A stretch of 64,000 bases of DNA. Origin: Pseudomonas violetae (GTDB lineage: Bacteria > Pseudomonadota > Gammaproteobacteria > Pseudomonadales > Pseudomonadaceae). Position 1 is the first letter of the stretch. The number at the start of each line of letters is the position of its first letter. Position numbers and translations under genes: made by a program. The stretch spans positions 248,001 through 312,000 of the forward strand of contig NZ_JAKNRW010000002.1 of assembly GCF_023072615.1 (NCBI RefSeq), read 5' to 3'. Shown in pieces: positions 10,096 through 20,435 of this stretch. The notes beneath the pieces were generated by a model. That model was given only the letters and a program-made list of their open reading frames with translations, made no database searches and was not told the origin of the DNA.

Positions 10096-13000
10096 GGCTG
10101 CTCTACCGCTTCCACGGGCACGGACTTATGGCCCCAGCGACGACCGAGACGGTCGAAATAGAGGTAGATGACCGGCGTGGTAAACAAGGTCAGGACCTGG
10201 CTGACCAGCAACCCGCCCACCATCACCAGGCCCAGGGGTTGACGCAGCTCCGCGCCGGAGCCGCTGGCCAACATCAACGGTACAGCGCCGAACAAGGCTG
10301 CCAGGGTGGTCATCAGGATCGGCCGAAAGCGCAGCAGTGCCGCCTGATAAATCGCCGTCTCCGGGTCCAGCCCCTGATTGCGCTCGGCGTCGAGAGCGAA
10401 GTCGATCATCATGATCGCGTTCTTCTTGACGATACCGATCAGCAGGATGATACCGATGATCGCGATCATGCCCAGGTCATTGCCACTTAACAGCAACGCC
10501 AGCAAGGCGCCGACCGCCGCCGAGGGCAAGGTCGAGAGGATGGTGATCGGGTGGATGTAGCTCTCGTAGAGCACACCCAGCACGATGTACATGGTCACCA
10601 CCGCCGCCAGAATCAGCAGCAAAGTGCTCGACAACGACGCCTGGAATGCTTCGGCCGCGCCCTGGAACTGGGTCTGCACGCCCAGCGGCATGCCGATGTC
10701 CTGCTGCACCTGGTCGATGATGTCTACCGCATGCCCCAGCGCCACGCCGGGCGCCAGGTTGAACGACATCATCACCGCCGGGAACTGGCCAATGTGGGTG
10801 ATTGCCAGTTGTGCCTGGCGCTGTTCCATGTGCGCCAGGCTGGACAGCCGCACCTGGGCGCCGTCGGCGGTCTTGACGTGGATCTGGTTCAGCGCATCCG
10901 GACCGATTTTCTCCCCGGACTGTGCCTGCAGGACCACGCGATACTGGCTGGCCTGGGTATAGATGGTCGAGATCTGCCGTTGGCCGAACGCGTCATACAG
11001 GGCGTCGGTGATATTCGACACCGAGACCCCTACCCGGGACGCCGCGTCGCGGTCGATCACCAGATAGATCTGCAGGCCCTTGTCCTGCAAGTCGCTGGCC
11101 ACGTCCGTCAGCTCGGGTCGCTGGGTGAGGGCCTCGACCAGACGGCCGCTCCACAGACTGAGCAAATCGGAGTCCGGGGACGACATGCTGAACTGGTACT
11201 GCGTGCGGCTGACCCGATCCTCGATGGTCAGGTCCTGCACCGGCTGCATGAACAGGCGAATACCGACCAGCTTGTCCACTTCCGGTTGCAGGCGGGCGAT
11301 AATTTCGCTGGCGCTCAGGTCCCGGGCGCTGTGAGGCTTGAGGTTGATCAACAGGCGTCCGCTGTTGAGCGTCGAGTTGTCGCCATCGACGCCGATATAG
11401 GACGACAGGCTTTCGACCGCCGGGTCAGCGAGGATGATTTTCCCCAGGTCCTGCTGACGCTGACTCATTGCCGCAAAGGAAATCGACTGCGGGGCTTCGG
11501 AAATGCCCTGGATCACCCCGGTATCCTGCACCGGGAAAAATCCCTTAGGCACGATCATGTAAAGAAACACCGTCAGCGCCAGGGTGCCGATCGCCACCAG
11601 CAGCGTCAGCGGCTGATGCTTGAGCACCCACTGCAACTTGCGGCCATAAGCCGCGATCATCCAGTCGATGGTCGCGCCACTGGCGCGATAGAAACGCCCC
11701 TGTTCCTTGTCTTCGGGCTCACGCTTGAGCAGCCGCGCGCACATCATCGGCGTCAGGGTCAGGGACACCACCAGCGAAATCAGGATGGCCACCGCCAGGG
11801 TGATGGCGAACTCGCGGAACAGGCGCCCTACCACGTCGGCCATGAACAACAACGGAATCAGCACGGCGATCAGCGACAGCGTCAGGGAAATCAGGGTAAA
11901 ACCGATCTGTTTGGCGCCCTTGAGCGCCGCGTTCAGCGGGGTTTCACCTTCTTCGATATAGCGGGAGATGTTTTCCAGCATCACGATCGCATCGTCCACC
12001 ACAAAGCCGGTGGCGATGGTCAGGGCCATCAGGGTCAGGTTGTTGACCGAGAACCCGGCGAGGTACATCACGCCAAAAGTGCCGATCAGCGACAGCGGCA
12101 CGGCCACCGAGGGGATGATGGCGGCGCTGGCGCGGCGCAGGAACAGGAACGTCACCATGACCACCAGGGCAATGGCGATCAGTAGCTCGTGCTGCACATC
12201 CGTCACCGAGGCGCGGATGGTCTGGGTGCGGTCAGTGAGGACGGTAACGTCGAGACCGGCCGGCAGGTTGTCGGTGATGCTGGGCAGCAGCGCCTTGATC
12301 CGGTCCACCACTTCGATGACGTTGGCCCCGGGCTGGCGCTGGATATTGAGCAGCACCGCCTGGTTTTCATTGGCCCACGCGGCGAGGCGTTCGTTCTCTG
12401 CCCCGTCGACGATCTCCGCCACGTCCTTGAGCCGCAACGGTGCGCCGTTGGCGTAGGCGAGGATCAGGTTGGCGTAGTCTGCGGGCGAGGTCAGCTGGTC
12501 GTTGGCATCGAGCATCGACACCCGGGTCGGGCCGTCGAAGTTGCCTTTAGGCTGGTTGACGTTGGACGCGCCGATCAGGGTGCGTACGTCGGCCAGGTTG
12601 AGGCCGTTGGCCGCCAGGGCCTGCGGGTTGACCTTGATCCGCACCGCCTGGCGCTGGCCGCCGGCGATGCTGACCATGCCGACCCCGCTGATCTGGGCGA
12701 TCTTCTGTGCCATGCGCGTATCGACCAGGTCATTGAGCTTGGGCAGCAGCATGGTCTTGGAGGTGATCGCAAGGGTCAGGACCGGGGTGTCCGCCGGGTT
12801 GACCTTGTTGTACACCGGTGGTGCCGGCAGATCGCTGGGCAGCAGGTTGGTAGCGGCGTTAATCGCAGCCTGGACCTGCTGCTCGGCGACGTCCATGTTG
12901 ATGTCGAGGCTGAAGCGCAGGGTCAGCACGGAGGCGCCGCCGGAGCTGGTCGAAGCCATCTGCGTGAGGCCGGGCATCTGCCCGAACTGGCGCTCAAGCG

Positions 13001-13196
13001 GCGCGGTCACGGCGCTGGTCATGACATCCGGGCTGGCGCCGGGATACAGCGTCATCACGCGAATGGTCGGGTAATCGACCTGAGGCAGCGCCGACACCGG
13101 CAGCAAGCGGTAGGCGATAATGCCGGCCAGGATAATGGCCAGCATGCTAAGCGTAGTGGCTACCGGGCGAAGGATAAACAGCCGCGAGATGTTCAT
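10092..13196 (-). CDS. muxB: RND efflux inner-membrane transporter (MuxB/MdtB-like)
   Basis: 1034 aa, beginning [19 protein letters not shown]. It is a paralogue of the next gene, with the same 12-helix layout and the helix-4 Asp pair in [15 protein letters not shown]. The motif [13 protein letters not shown] recurs near the C-terminus. ATGA overlaps join it to the adaptor gene upstream and muxC downstream, so all four proteins probably come from one mRNA. In P. aeruginosa MuxABC-OpmB exports aztreonam, macrolides, novobiocin and tetracycline; the substrates of this pump are inferred only. Confidence 0.94.
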   Translation of the reverse strand: MNISRLFILRPVATTLSMLAIILAGIIAYRLLPVSALPQVDYPTIRVMTLYPGASPDVMTSAVTAPLERQFGQMPGLTQMASTSSGGASVLTLRFSLDINMDVAEQQVQAAINAATNLLPSDLPAPPVYNKVNPADTPVLTLAITSKTMLLPKLNDLVDTRMAQKIAQISGVGMVSIAGGQRQAVRIKVNPQALAANGLNLADVRTLIGASNVNQPKGNFDGPTRVSMLDANDQLTSPADYANLILAYANGAPLRLKDVAEIVDGAENERLAAWANENQAVLLNIQRQPGANVIEVVDRIKALLPSITDNLPAGLDVTVLTDRTQTIRASVTDVQHELLIAIALVVMVTFLFLRRASAAIIPSVAVPLSLIGTFGVMYLAGFSVNNLTLMALTIATGFVVDDAIVMLENISRYIEEGETPLNAALKGAKQIGFTLISLTLSLIAVLIPLLFMADVVGRLFREFAITLAVAILISLVVSLTLTPMMCARLLKREPEDKEQGRFYRASGATIDWMIAAYGRKLQWVLKHQPLTLLVAIGTLALTVFLYMIVPKGFFPVQDTGVIQGISEAPQSISFAAMSQRQQDLGKIILADPAVESLSSYIGVDGDNSTLNSGRLLINLKPHSARDLSASEIIARLQPEVDKLVGIRLFMQPVQDLTIEDRVSRTQYQFSMSSPDSDLLSLWSGRLVEALTQRPELTDVASDLQDKGLQIYLVIDRDAASRVGVSVSNITDALYDAFGQRQISTIYTQASQYRVVLQAQSGEKIGPDALNQIHVKTADGAQVRLSSLAHMEQRQAQLAITHIGQFPAVMMSFNLAPGVALGHAVDIIDQVQQDIGMPLGVQTQFQGAAEAFQASLSSTLLLILAAVVTMYIVLGVLYESYIHPITILSTLPSAAVGALLALLLSGNDLGMIAIIGIILLIGIVKKNAIMMIDFALDAERNQGLDPETAIYQAALLRFRPILMTTLAALFGAVPLMLASGSGAELRQPLGLVMVGGLLVSQVLTLFTTPVIYLYFDRLGRRWGHKSVPVEAVEQP

Positions 13197-14503
13197 GCGC
13201 CGCCCTTTTTCGCCTTGTCGGTCGCAGTGGCATCAGGCGCCGACGCCGCCGACTTGCCCTGCAGGTGTTCGGTCGGCGGGGTCGGCACGTCCTTGCTGTT
13301 ACTGACCACTTCCACTTCGCTGCCTTCCTTGAGGCGGTCGGTGCCTTCGAGCACGACGCGGTCGCCGGCGGCCAGGCCTTCGGTGATCACGGTGTTGTCA
13401 CCGTCACTGGCACCGACTTTCAACTGGCGAATGGTGACCTTCTTGTCGCCATCGAGGGCGTAGACGAAGGTGCCATTGGTGCCGAACTGGATGGCGGCCG
13501 AAGGTGCCAGCACGACATTTTTCAGGGTGTCGGCCAACAGGTGGACGTTGACGAACTGGTTTGGAAACAGCGACTGGTCGCGGTTGTCGTAGCGGGCCTT
13601 GAATTTCAGAGTGCCGGTGGTCACATCAATCTGGTTGTCGAGGCTCTGCAGCACGCCGGTCGCCTGCAACTTGGTGTCACTGCGGTCCCAGGCTTCAGCA
13701 GGCAACTTCGCCCCCGAACGATAACGCTCCAGCACCACGCTCAGGTTGTTTTCCGGCAAGGTGAAAGCGACGCTGATCGGTTGGGTCTGGGTGATGATGG
13801 CCAAGGCCGTGGTGTCATTGGCGGCCACCAGGTTGCCGACGTCCAGCTGACGCAGGCCTACACGGCCGGCAATCGGGGCGCGAATTCTGGTGAATTCGAG
13901 ATTGAGCTTGGCGTCGTTGACCGCTGCCTGATTAGTCTTGACCGTGCCCTGATACTGGCCGACCAGCGCCTCCGCGGTGTCCAGGGTCTGCTTGGCGATG
14001 CTGTCTTCGCGATACAGACCACGGTAGCGTTCGACATCCACCTGGGCGTTTTTCAACTGTGCCTGGTTCTGCAGCAGAGTCCCTTCGGCTTGCAGCAAGG
14101 CGTTCTGGTACGGACGCGGGTCGATCTGCGCCAGCAGGTCGCCGGCCTTGACCATCTGCCCTTCCTCGAAGGCAATCTTCACCAGTTCACCGCCGACCCG
14201 GCTACGCACATTGATGGTGTTGAGCGCGGTAACGGTGCCCAGCGCCTTGTAGTAAAGGGGGAAATCACCCTTCACAGCCGGCGCCACACGCACCGGAATC
14301 GGCCCGGTAGCGCCGCCGAACCCCGGCCGCATCCCCCCAGACTTGCCAGTGTGCCCCGCCGCAGCTTTCTGCCCGGCAGGCTCTTTCTGGTCGCCTGCGG
14401 GCCAGAATTTCCAGCAAACGCCAGCGACGACCAACAGAACAAGCAGGCCGAACAGCCAGCGACGGGGACTACGGGAGGAGGATTGCATTGAATGATCAAC
14501 CAT
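13193..14503 (-). CDS. muxA: RND periplasmic adaptor (MuxA/MdtA-like)
   Basis: 436 aa membrane-fusion protein. One membrane anchor lies near the N-terminus ([16 protein letters not shown]). The lipoyl half-motifs are [22 protein letters not shown] and, after a coiled-coil hairpin, [13 protein letters not shown]; a beta-barrel and a charged, Ala/Lys-rich tail follow. It is the first gene of the efflux operon, and the operon promoter should lie in 14504-14640. Two ATGs are possible (14503 and 14488); neither has a strong ribosome site, and the upstream one is kept because a weak AGAAGAAG precedes it. Confidence 0.93.
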   Translation of the reverse strand: MVDHSMQSSSRSPRRWLFGLLVLLVVAGVCWKFWPAGDQKEPAGQKAAAGHTGKSGGMRPGFGGATGPIPVRVAPAVKGDFPLYYKALGTVTALNTINVRSRVGGELVKIAFEEGQMVKAGDLLAQIDPRPYQNALLQAEGTLLQNQAQLKNAQVDVERYRGLYREDSIAKQTLDTAEALVGQYQGTVKTNQAAVNDAKLNLEFTRIRAPIAGRVGLRQLDVGNLVAANDTTALAIITQTQPISVAFTLPENNLSVVLERYRSGAKLPAEAWDRSDTKLQATGVLQSLDNQIDVTTGTLKFKARYDNRDQSLFPNQFVNVHLLADTLKNVVLAPSAAIQFGTNGTFVYALDGDKKVTIRQLKVGASDGDNTVITEGLAAGDRVVLEGTDRLKEGSEVEVVSNSKDVPTPPTEHLQGKSAASAPDATATDKAKKGGA

Positions 14504-14646
14504 TGGGCGCGTGGGCTTCTTCTACGGGAGGCTGAACGATAAGCACTGGCGGGTATTAAGCAAAGCGCCTTTACCGGCAATTTACTTTCGGCTTACGTAA
14601 CAGGATGTTTGTCCAAGACACTGATACAGATACAGATACAGAAATG

Positions 14647-14676
14647 AAAACGGCCTGGACAGAGCCAGGCCGTTAA
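14647..14676 (-). terminator. Rho-independent terminator of tpx
   Basis: The stem AACGGCCTGG pairs with CCAGGCCGTT around a six-base loop. Read on the minus strand it is followed by a short T tract, 20 bases after the tpx stop. Confidence 0.85.
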
Positions 14677-14693
14677 CAATTGTAAGCGCGAGC

Positions 14694-15194
14694 TTATTTC
14701 AATACAGCAAGAGCCGCTTCGTAATTCGGTTCTTCAGCGATTTCCTTGACCAGCTCGCTGTGCAGAACGTTGTCGTTTTCGTCCAGGACTACAACCGCAC
14801 GGGCGGTCAGGCCTTTGAGCGGACCGTCGGCAATCGCCACACCGTAGTTCTCGATGAACTCGGCACCGCGCAGGGTCGACAGGTTCTGCACGTTTTCCAG
14901 GCCTTCAGAGCCGCAGAAACGCGCCTGGGCGAACGGCAGGTCAGCAGAGATGCACAACACCACGGTGTTGGCGACGTCGTTGGCCTGGGCGTTGAACTTG
15001 CGCACGGAGGTGGCGCAGGTCGGAGTGTCGACGCTTGGGAAGATGTTCAGCACTTTGCGCTTGCCGGCGAAGCTTGCCAGGGTCACGTCGGACAGGTTGC
15101 CGGCAACCAGGGAAAAGGCTGGCGCCTTGGAACCGGCTTGTGGCAGTTGGCCGTTGACTTGAACTGGGTTGCCTTTAAGAGTGACTTGAGCCAT
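14694..15194 (-). CDS. tpx: Thiol peroxidase (atypical 2-Cys peroxiredoxin)
   Basis: 166 aa, the normal Tpx length. The peroxidatic cysteine lies in [16 protein letters not shown] (Cys60) and the resolving cysteine in ARFCGSEGL (Cys94), the Tpx-specific spacing. Tpx reduces organic peroxides and H2O2 in cytoplasm or periplasm using thioredoxin. The start is preceded by AAGGACTCCGTTC, a good ribosome site. It is transcribed alone and ends at a clear terminator. Confidence 0.96.
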   Translation of the reverse strand: MAQVTLKGNPVQVNGQLPQAGSKAPAFSLVAGNLSDVTLASFAGKRKVLNIFPSVDTPTCATSVRKFNAQANDVANTVVLCISADLPFAQARFCGSEGLENVQNLSTLRGAEFIENYGVAIADGPLKGLTARAVVVLDENDNVLHSELVKEIAEEPNYEAALAVLK

Positions 15195-15275
15195 GAACGG
15201 AGTCCTTCTGAACGTTGATGTGGAAAATTTTGAAGAGGCCGAAGTTAACCACGAAAAATGCTCTGCTACCTATGC

Positions 15276-15527
15276 TCAGATACAAATCGTGATGTTTCCT
15301 TGGGTAAATTGGATACAAACGGTCGGATCCACCACCGCCGAGACATCGCGCTCAAGCAATGCGTTGAGTTGCCCCGCCTTCGTCGAATAGCTCTGGTCAA
15401 ACTGGGCCCGGTCGATGTCGTGACGCGCCTGCATGACGGCAAGCGCTTTCTGCCGTGTCTGCAAGCGAGCCTGCTCCCGCGCTTGCTCTGCAGCGGCGGC
15501 GCCTCCCACAGAAAAAGAAACATCCAT
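15276..15527 (-). CDS. Putative small Ala/Gln-rich protein, unrecognised
   Basis: 83 codons. The predicted protein begins MDVSFSVGGAAAAEQ, then has a charged helical stretch rich in Ala, Arg and Gln (REQARLQTRQKALAVMQAR) that could form a coiled coil, and a short hydrophobic tail. Third codon positions in the central part are GC-rich like true genes nearby, which favours coding. Against it, no convincing ribosome site precedes the ATG and the last 12 codons look atypical. It occupies the 422-base gap between tpx and the yciI-like gene. I do not recognise a family. Confidence 0.4.
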   Translation of the reverse strand: MDVSFSVGGAAAAEQAREQARLQTRQKALAVMQARHDIDRAQFDQSYSTKAGQLNALLERDVSAVVDPTVCIQFTQGNITICI

Positions 15528-15616
15528 TGGAGAGCTTTATTTCACTGTGCGGTCGATTGCAGCCTTTGGAATTCGACTACTCAACGACCCCAATCATCTC
15601 CACAGGAGACAAGACC

Positions 15617-16048
15617 ATGCGTTTCATGATCATTGTCAAAGCCAGCGCCGACTCCGAAGCCGGCATCATGCCCAGCGAAGAATTACTGACCGCGATGGGT
15701 AACTACAACGAGGAACTGGCCAAGGCTGGCATCCTGGTCGACTGCGACGGCCTGCAACCCAGCAGCAAGGGCGCCCGCGTGCGGTTCTCGGGAGAGCAGC
15801 GCACTGTCATTGATGGTCCGTTCATCGAGACGAAGGTGCTGATTGCCGGCTACTGGATCTGGGAGGTGAAATCGAAACAGGAAGCGATCGACTGGGTAAA
15901 GTGCTGCCCCAACCCAATGCCGGGCACTGACGCCGAAATCGAGATTCGCCCGGTGTACGCCAAAGAAGATTTCGGCGCCGAATTCACCCCCGAATCGTGC
16001 GAGCAGGAAGAAAGAGTGCGGGCCCAGGCTAAGAGATCAAATCTCTGA
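15617..16048 (+). CDS. YciI-like (DGPF domain) protein
   Basis: 143 aa from the ATG at 15617, which follows CAGGAGACAAGACC; an upstream in-frame extension has no gene-like character and is rejected. It begins MRFMIIVKASADSEAG and carries the DGPF-type signature TVIDGPFIETKVLIAGYWIW with a conserved Asp, and an IEIRPVY ending. This ferredoxin-like alpha/beta family includes YciI and YCII-related proteins. Function is not established for most members, and they often neighbour ECF sigma factors, though none is seen here. Confidence 0.9.
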   Translation: MRFMIIVKASADSEAGIMPSEELLTAMGNYNEELAKAGILVDCDGLQPSSKGARVRFSGEQRTVIDGPFIETKVLIAGYWIWEVKSKQEAIDWVKCCPNPMPGTDAEIEIRPVYAKEDFGAEFTPESCEQEERVRAQAKRSNL

Positions 16049-16060
16049 ACATTCTCAAAG

Positions 16061-16076
16061 CTGTTAACTATAACAG
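16061..16076. promoter_or_regulatory. Perfect inverted repeat upstream of first RHS gene
   Basis: CTGTTA ACTA TAACAG is a perfect palindrome with a four-base centre, in an AT-rich stretch about 90 bases before the RHS start. It could be a regulator site. The function is a guess; only the symmetry is seen. Confidence 0.35.
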
Positions 16077-16167
16077 TTACCTCTGAACGTTATTTGCTCC
16101 CTAATGGCAGGACTAAAGCGGCCGGGGCTACCAACCGGGCAAGGCATGCTTCCAGAGAGCCACCACC

Positions 16168-17259
16168 ATGAACACCATAGTTCTACGTCGTTATTCGTAC
16201 GATCCACTGGACCGAATTGCCGGCACTACCCTCGATGCGCAAACGGAATCCAAGCGTTTTTACTGCAAAAGCCATTTGAATACGCAAATTCATGATCAAT
16301 CCAATACCCGTATATTCCGACACGATGACCTGCTTTTAGCACAGCAAGGCAACTGCATGGCGACGCTGAGCACAGCATTGCTTATTACCGATTGTCAGCG
16401 GTCAGTGCTCGGTATCTTTACTGCCGAGCAAGTTCAGCCTATCGCCTACTCCCCCTATGGTCATCGGACAGACGAGCATGGTTCGCCCACCCTGATGGCG
16501 TTTAATGGAGAACTCCGAGACCAATTGACCGGCTGCTATTTGCTAGGTAATGGTTACCGCGCCTTCAATACTGCATTAATGCGATTTCACTCATCAGACA
16601 GTTGGAGCCCATTTGCAAAAGGCGGATTAAATTCGTACACCTATTGTTCCGCAGATCCAGTTAATCGCAGGGATCCGAATGGCCATAGCCCGATGATGCG
16701 GCGGTCCATCTCACTAACACGATTCGAAACGCAGCCCAGGATCCCCGACATCCCGGTACCCATCAGGATGCAAGTTAACTACCCGCCCATGGCGCGAAGA
16801 TTGAATCGCAATATCATGTCGAGACCGACGGGCTCCCTTGAGTCACTGGCATCTTCAAGTTCGATTGACACATTGGGGTCTCGCGCTTCTTCAAACTCCA
16901 TTAGTTCTTTGGATTCCCCCCCAAGCCACGCTGCATTCAGTCCATTTGGGTCAGACGCTTCTATCGCCTCCTCGGTCTCCACCCGGTCTGCTGTTTCAAC
17001 GCCACCACGGTCCAGGCAAGCATCGATATCATCTGATTCGGATTGGTCCGGATCTGGCAGGCGCAGGGACGACGAGTGGGGCTCGAACGAGTCTCTGACA
17101 TCCGTTTCCTCGTATTCGTCGCAACCCACTCTTCCCGAGCCTTTTGACGATACATCATCGGCGGTAATATCAACGTCCCCCAGAAACGCCCCCTACCGTT
17201 CAGATCTGATGCCAGGGCAAGCCTCAAGGATCAGGCGCGCGCATGATGAGCGACGCTAA
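16168..17259 (+). CDS. Orphan RHS core protein with Ser-rich C-terminal region
   Basis: 363 aa. The N-terminus has a single YD-type repeat (YSYDPLDRIAGTT). Residues about 92-173 are the RHS-associated core: IAYSPYGHR, FNGELRDQLTGCYLLGNGYR, and KGGLNSYTYC followed by DPVNRRDPNGH. In RHS/TccC proteins the region after this core is a variable effector. Here residues 174-363 are strongly enriched in Ser, with many Arg-x-x-Ser patterns and no recognised enzyme domain, so the tail looks intrinsically disordered. The gene is AT-richer than its neighbours, which suggests acquisition. It has no full RHS cage and no obvious immunity gene. It shares the core with the second RHS protein at 34015-35103 but not the tail. 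Confidence 0.85.
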   Translation: MNTIVLRRYSYDPLDRIAGTTLDAQTESKRFYCKSHLNTQIHDQSNTRIFRHDDLLLAQQGNCMATLSTALLITDCQRSVLGIFTAEQVQPIAYSPYGHRTDEHGSPTLMAFNGELRDQLTGCYLLGNGYRAFNTALMRFHSSDSWSPFAKGGLNSYTYCSADPVNRRDPNGHSPMMRRSISLTRFETQPRIPDIPVPIRMQVNYPPMARRLNRNIMSRPTGSLESLASSSSIDTLGSRASSNSISSLDSPPSHAAFSPFGSDASIASSVSTRSAVSTPPRSRQASISSDSDWSGSGRRRDDEWGSNESLTSVSSYSSQPTLPEPFDDTSSAVISTSPRNAPYRSDLMPGQASRIRRAHDERR

Positions 17260-17618
17260 CTCGTGTCACCCGGGTCAGTACCTGCAGCCAGTGGCAAGGA
17301 CTTGCCAATCTCGAACTTGGGCGCCTGATCGTAGTAACCAGTGATGCCATTGAAGATTGCCTGAGGGTTTTTCACCATCGGCTGCGGTTTCGGATAGAGC
17401 TGGGTAGGGTCCAGATAGACGTTGGTGTATTTGCTCATATCCGGCTTGGGGTCAATCCAGCGCATCACTGTGGCGCCCGACGGCGATTGTGCTTCGCGCA
17501 ACTGGCTCTGGTCCATGAGAAAGCCCGAGTATTGATCCGGTTCCACTACCTTCCTGGCACTACCCACGATGCCAACCGAGGCAATGCACAACGTGCTCAT
17601 CATTAACCCTAGCTTCAA
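17256..17618 (-). pseudogene. Truncated DUF3313-like lipoprotein gene
   Basis: 120 codons. The sequence VVEPDQYSGFL, SPSGATVMRWIDP and LYPKPQP matches the N-terminal half of DUF3313 lipoproteins, which normally run to about 220 residues. The reading frame ends at LPLAAGTDPGDTS, about where the family continues with a second beta-rich half. The lipobox cysteine is also missing: where the family has a Gly-Cys, this gene reads VGSARK. The stop codon overlaps the stop of the convergent RHS gene, so the loss of the 3' half probably relates to arrival of the RHS gene. Two independent defects favour a decaying gene. Confidence 0.65.
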
Positions 17619-17819
17619 GCGAAAACGCCTGTAGGTAGGCTGACAAAATTCCGGGAAGCGGCGTTACAGGTGCAGCCAATGCTTTGAAAAAGCACTATCT
17701 TGATCCAGGCTGAGGGATGGTTCACAACGGCTAATTGACACAGCCCAGGCACGCGGCAAAGCTGCACCGATCTTGCAAGCGCGCCTGAAGGCAATCGCTC
17801 CTGGACTACGGAAGTCGCA

Positions 17820-20168
17820 ATGCCCAAACATAAAAATAAAATTGCAGATCCAAAGCCTGATTTGCCATCGAACACACCTGGTCGCTACCTGTTTCACGTC
17901 ATCATCGCCATCCTGCTCCCGGCAGTGGCGGGGATCGGCTGGTTTCTGCTGAGCAGCAAACCAATCCAGGTGGCCTTTGCACCTGCACCGATTACCCCAC
18001 AGGCCAAGGCGCAATCCATCGCGACGGTGCCAGCGACCATGGTCGATCAAGCGCAATGCCAAGGCTGCCACAGCGCACAGGTCAAGGACTGGCAGGGTTC
18101 CCATCACCAACTGGCTATGCAGGAAGCCACTGCCCACACGGTGTTGGGCGACTTCAACAACGTCAGCTTCAAGGCGGAAAAAGAAACTACACGTTTCTCG
18201 CGCAAAGGCGATGGTTTCTGGGTCAACACCCCTGGCAGCGATGGCAAGGCTACTGACTTCAAGGTGGCCTACACCTTCGGCATCGCACCCTTGCAGCAAT
18301 ACCTGATCGAGGTTGGTGAAGGTCGGCTTCAGGCGCTCGGCGTCGCCTGGGATGTCGAAAAACATCGCTGGTTTCACCTGTATCCGGGCCAGGGCGTCAA
18401 CTTCAAGAATCCGCTGCACTGGAGCAAGCCGAGCCAGAACGCCAACTTCATGTGCATCGAGTGCCACACCACCGGCTTCAAGCGCAATTTCGATGCCGCA
18501 AAAAACACCTTCGACAGTCAATGGAACAGCCTTGGCGTCGGCTGCCAGGCATGCCATGGCCCGGCCTCGAGCCACCTGGAGTGGGCAGCGAAAAAAGGTG
18601 ACCTGACACACAAGGGTTTTGCCGTCGATCTCAAGGACCAGAACGCTACCGTCGAACTCGAAACCTGTGCCCGTTGCCATTCCCGGCGAGCGCCCTTGGG
18701 AGACGGTTTTACTGTCGGCAAGCGCCTGATGGACGAATACCTGCCCAGCCCCTTGACTCGCGAGCTGTATGCGCTGGACGGCAAGATCAAGGATGAGGTG
18801 TTCGAGCACGGCTCCTTCGCCCAGAGCAAAATGGCCGACAAAGGTGTGCGCTGCAGCAACTGCCACAACCCCCACAGCAACGAACTGAAGGCGCCCGGCA
18901 ATGGCGTGTGCCTGCAATGCCACAACACGGCGGGCAAGACCGCCGTCGCCGGGGTGGACGGCAAGGGCTTGCAAGCAAAGAACTACGACGCCATCGAACA
19001 CACCCGGCACACGATGGGGCAACCCGGTTCGCAATGTGTCGATTGCCATATGCCCGGCAAGTTCTACATGGGCAACGACTTGCGTCACGACCACAGCTTC
19101 AGTATCCCCAACCCGGAGCGAGCAAAGAAACTCGGCACACCGGACGCTTGCCTGAGCTGTCACCAGGGCAAGGCTGGCAACAAGGTTAGCGAACAGTTCA
19201 AGCGCTGGAACACCGCCTCTGCCGTGCAGGCGCCGCGCTATGACGAAAGCCTGTGGCTGATTCGCAATGGCCAGCCCGGTGCCGCCCACGCCCTGTATGA
19301 GCAGTTGCAGCGCAGACATTTGCCGGCAATCCAGCGCGCGACGCTGCTGGCCGAGTTGGCGCTGTACCCCAGTGAACAGGCTGTGAAGCTGGCAAGCAAA
19401 GACTTGAAAAACCTGGCACCCCAAGTGCGTGAAAGCGCCGTACGGGCGATCAGCGCCTTGCTGCCACCGGCCGAGCGCCCCCCCTTACTGACGCCATTGC
19501 TGGGTGATCCGGTGAAGGCCGTACGAATCGCCGCCGCGCGTGATCTGCTCGGCGCGGCCCGCAATGGTTTGGGCAACGACCAGGCCAATTGGGACTCGGC
19601 GATCGGCGAGTACGAAGGGGTGCAGAAAAGCCTGGCCGAACGGGCCGAAGCCAACCTCAACCTGGCCATGCTTTATCAGGCCCAGGGTCGCAGCGGTGAG
19701 GTCGAAGGCTTGCTGCGCGCGGCGCTCAAACGCGACCCGGACTTCTATCCCGCGCTGGTAACCCTGGTGCAATGGCTGGAAGTGGCCGGGCGTGGACAGG
19801 AAGCACAGGCGCTACTGGACCAAGGCCTCAATGAACACCCTGGTGCGGCGATGCTGCAACACTCCCAGGGCCTGGCGCTGATTCGCGCTGGCAAAACCAC
19901 CCAAGCGATGCCCGCCCTGCGCAAGGCCGCCCGACTGGAGCCACAGAACGCGCAATACGGTTATGTACTTGCCATAGCGCTGCACGACAGCGGCAAAGTG
20001 GACGAGGCCTGCCAGGAACTCGAAAGGCTGCTAGAGGACCAGCCGACCAATCGCAATTCGCGGCTGTCGCTGATCCAGTACTACCTGGAAAACGGCCAGG
20101 AACCCAAGGCCCAGGCGCTGCTGCAAGCCTGGAAGCAAATGAACAGGGATGATCCGGCGTTGAAATAA
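17820..20168 (+). CDS. Membrane-anchored octaheme cytochrome c with HEAT/TPR C-terminus
   Basis: 782 aa. A single N-terminal hydrophobic segment at about residues 24-45 should anchor it with the rest in the periplasm. Eight CxxCH heme sites follow: CQGCH, CIECH, CQACH, CARCH, CSNCH, CLQCH, CVDCH and CLSCH. The heme region resembles the cytochrome c554/multiheme family. After about residue 430 come HEAT-like helices (VRESAVRAISALLP) and then TPR repeats to the end, including EPQNAQYGYVLAIALHDSGK. The start follows GGAAGTCGCA. It lies 267 bases before an orphan cbb3 oxidase subunit gene on the same strand, suggesting a linked role in electron transfer, possibly a periplasmic oxidoreductase. Substrate unknown. 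Confidence 0.88.
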   Translation: MPKHKNKIADPKPDLPSNTPGRYLFHVIIAILLPAVAGIGWFLLSSKPIQVAFAPAPITPQAKAQSIATVPATMVDQAQCQGCHSAQVKDWQGSHHQLAMQEATAHTVLGDFNNVSFKAEKETTRFSRKGDGFWVNTPGSDGKATDFKVAYTFGIAPLQQYLIEVGEGRLQALGVAWDVEKHRWFHLYPGQGVNFKNPLHWSKPSQNANFMCIECHTTGFKRNFDAAKNTFDSQWNSLGVGCQACHGPASSHLEWAAKKGDLTHKGFAVDLKDQNATVELETCARCHSRRAPLGDGFTVGKRLMDEYLPSPLTRELYALDGKIKDEVFEHGSFAQSKMADKGVRCSNCHNPHSNELKAPGNGVCLQCHNTAGKTAVAGVDGKGLQAKNYDAIEHTRHTMGQPGSQCVDCHMPGKFYMGNDLRHDHSFSIPNPERAKKLGTPDACLSCHQGKAGNKVSEQFKRWNTASAVQAPRYDESLWLIRNGQPGAAHALYEQLQRRHLPAIQRATLLAELALYPSEQAVKLASKDLKNLAPQVRESAVRAISALLPPAERPPLLTPLLGDPVKAVRIAAARDLLGAARNGLGNDQANWDSAIGEYEGVQKSLAERAEANLNLAMLYQAQGRSGEVEGLLRAALKRDPDFYPALVTLVQWLEVAGRGQEAQALLDQGLNEHPGAAMLQHSQGLALIRAGKTTQAMPALRKAARLEPQNAQYGYVLAIALHDSGKVDEACQELERLLEDQPTNRNSRLSLIQYYLENGQEPKAQALLQAWKQMNRDDPALK

Positions 20169-20196
20169 CCGCCCTCATGACAACACGCCCGATGAC

Positions 20197-20226
20197 CGTA
20201 GCCGCTAGCTAGGCGACTGCTACGGG
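20197..20226. terminator. Possible hairpin after the multiheme gene
   Basis: CCGTAGC pairs with GCTACGG across a 16-base loop, 29 bases after the stop. No T tract follows, so it may be an attenuating structure or chance. Its presence is weak evidence that the multiheme and oxidase genes have separate transcripts. Confidence 0.3.
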
Positions 20227-20435
20227 GGCCAGGGATCGCGGAGGTCGCAGGGGCCGTCGCAGCAGCCTTGAGCGTGCAACAGATTCACATGCGAGAAAGA
20301 AACCGGATCAGCTCGCGGCTTATCGCCGCAGGCTGGCTCCCCATCTGATCCGCATAAACTCGCTTTTCCTGAGTCTGTTTTGTTGCCCTCCGGATTCCTA
20401 CAGTACCTGCTTTGCAACCGTGGAAAACACTGACC

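Noticed and set aside
10551..12185. 544-codon plus-strand frame, rich in His, Arg and Gln
   Set aside because: It is antisense to muxB; the composition is the usual shadow of a hydrophobic membrane gene.
16779..17129. 116-codon acidic minus-strand frame
   Set aside because: It is the reverse strand of the serine-rich tail of the first RHS protein; its acidic character follows from the Ser/Arg codons opposite.
17664..19424. 586-codon open frame on the minus strand
   Set aside because: It lies antisense to the octaheme cytochrome gene, which has eight heme motifs. Long antisense frames are common opposite GC-rich genes.
20169..20435. Possible ANR box upstream of the oxidase gene
   Set aside because: No TTGAT-N4-ATCAA or close variant was found on either strand.
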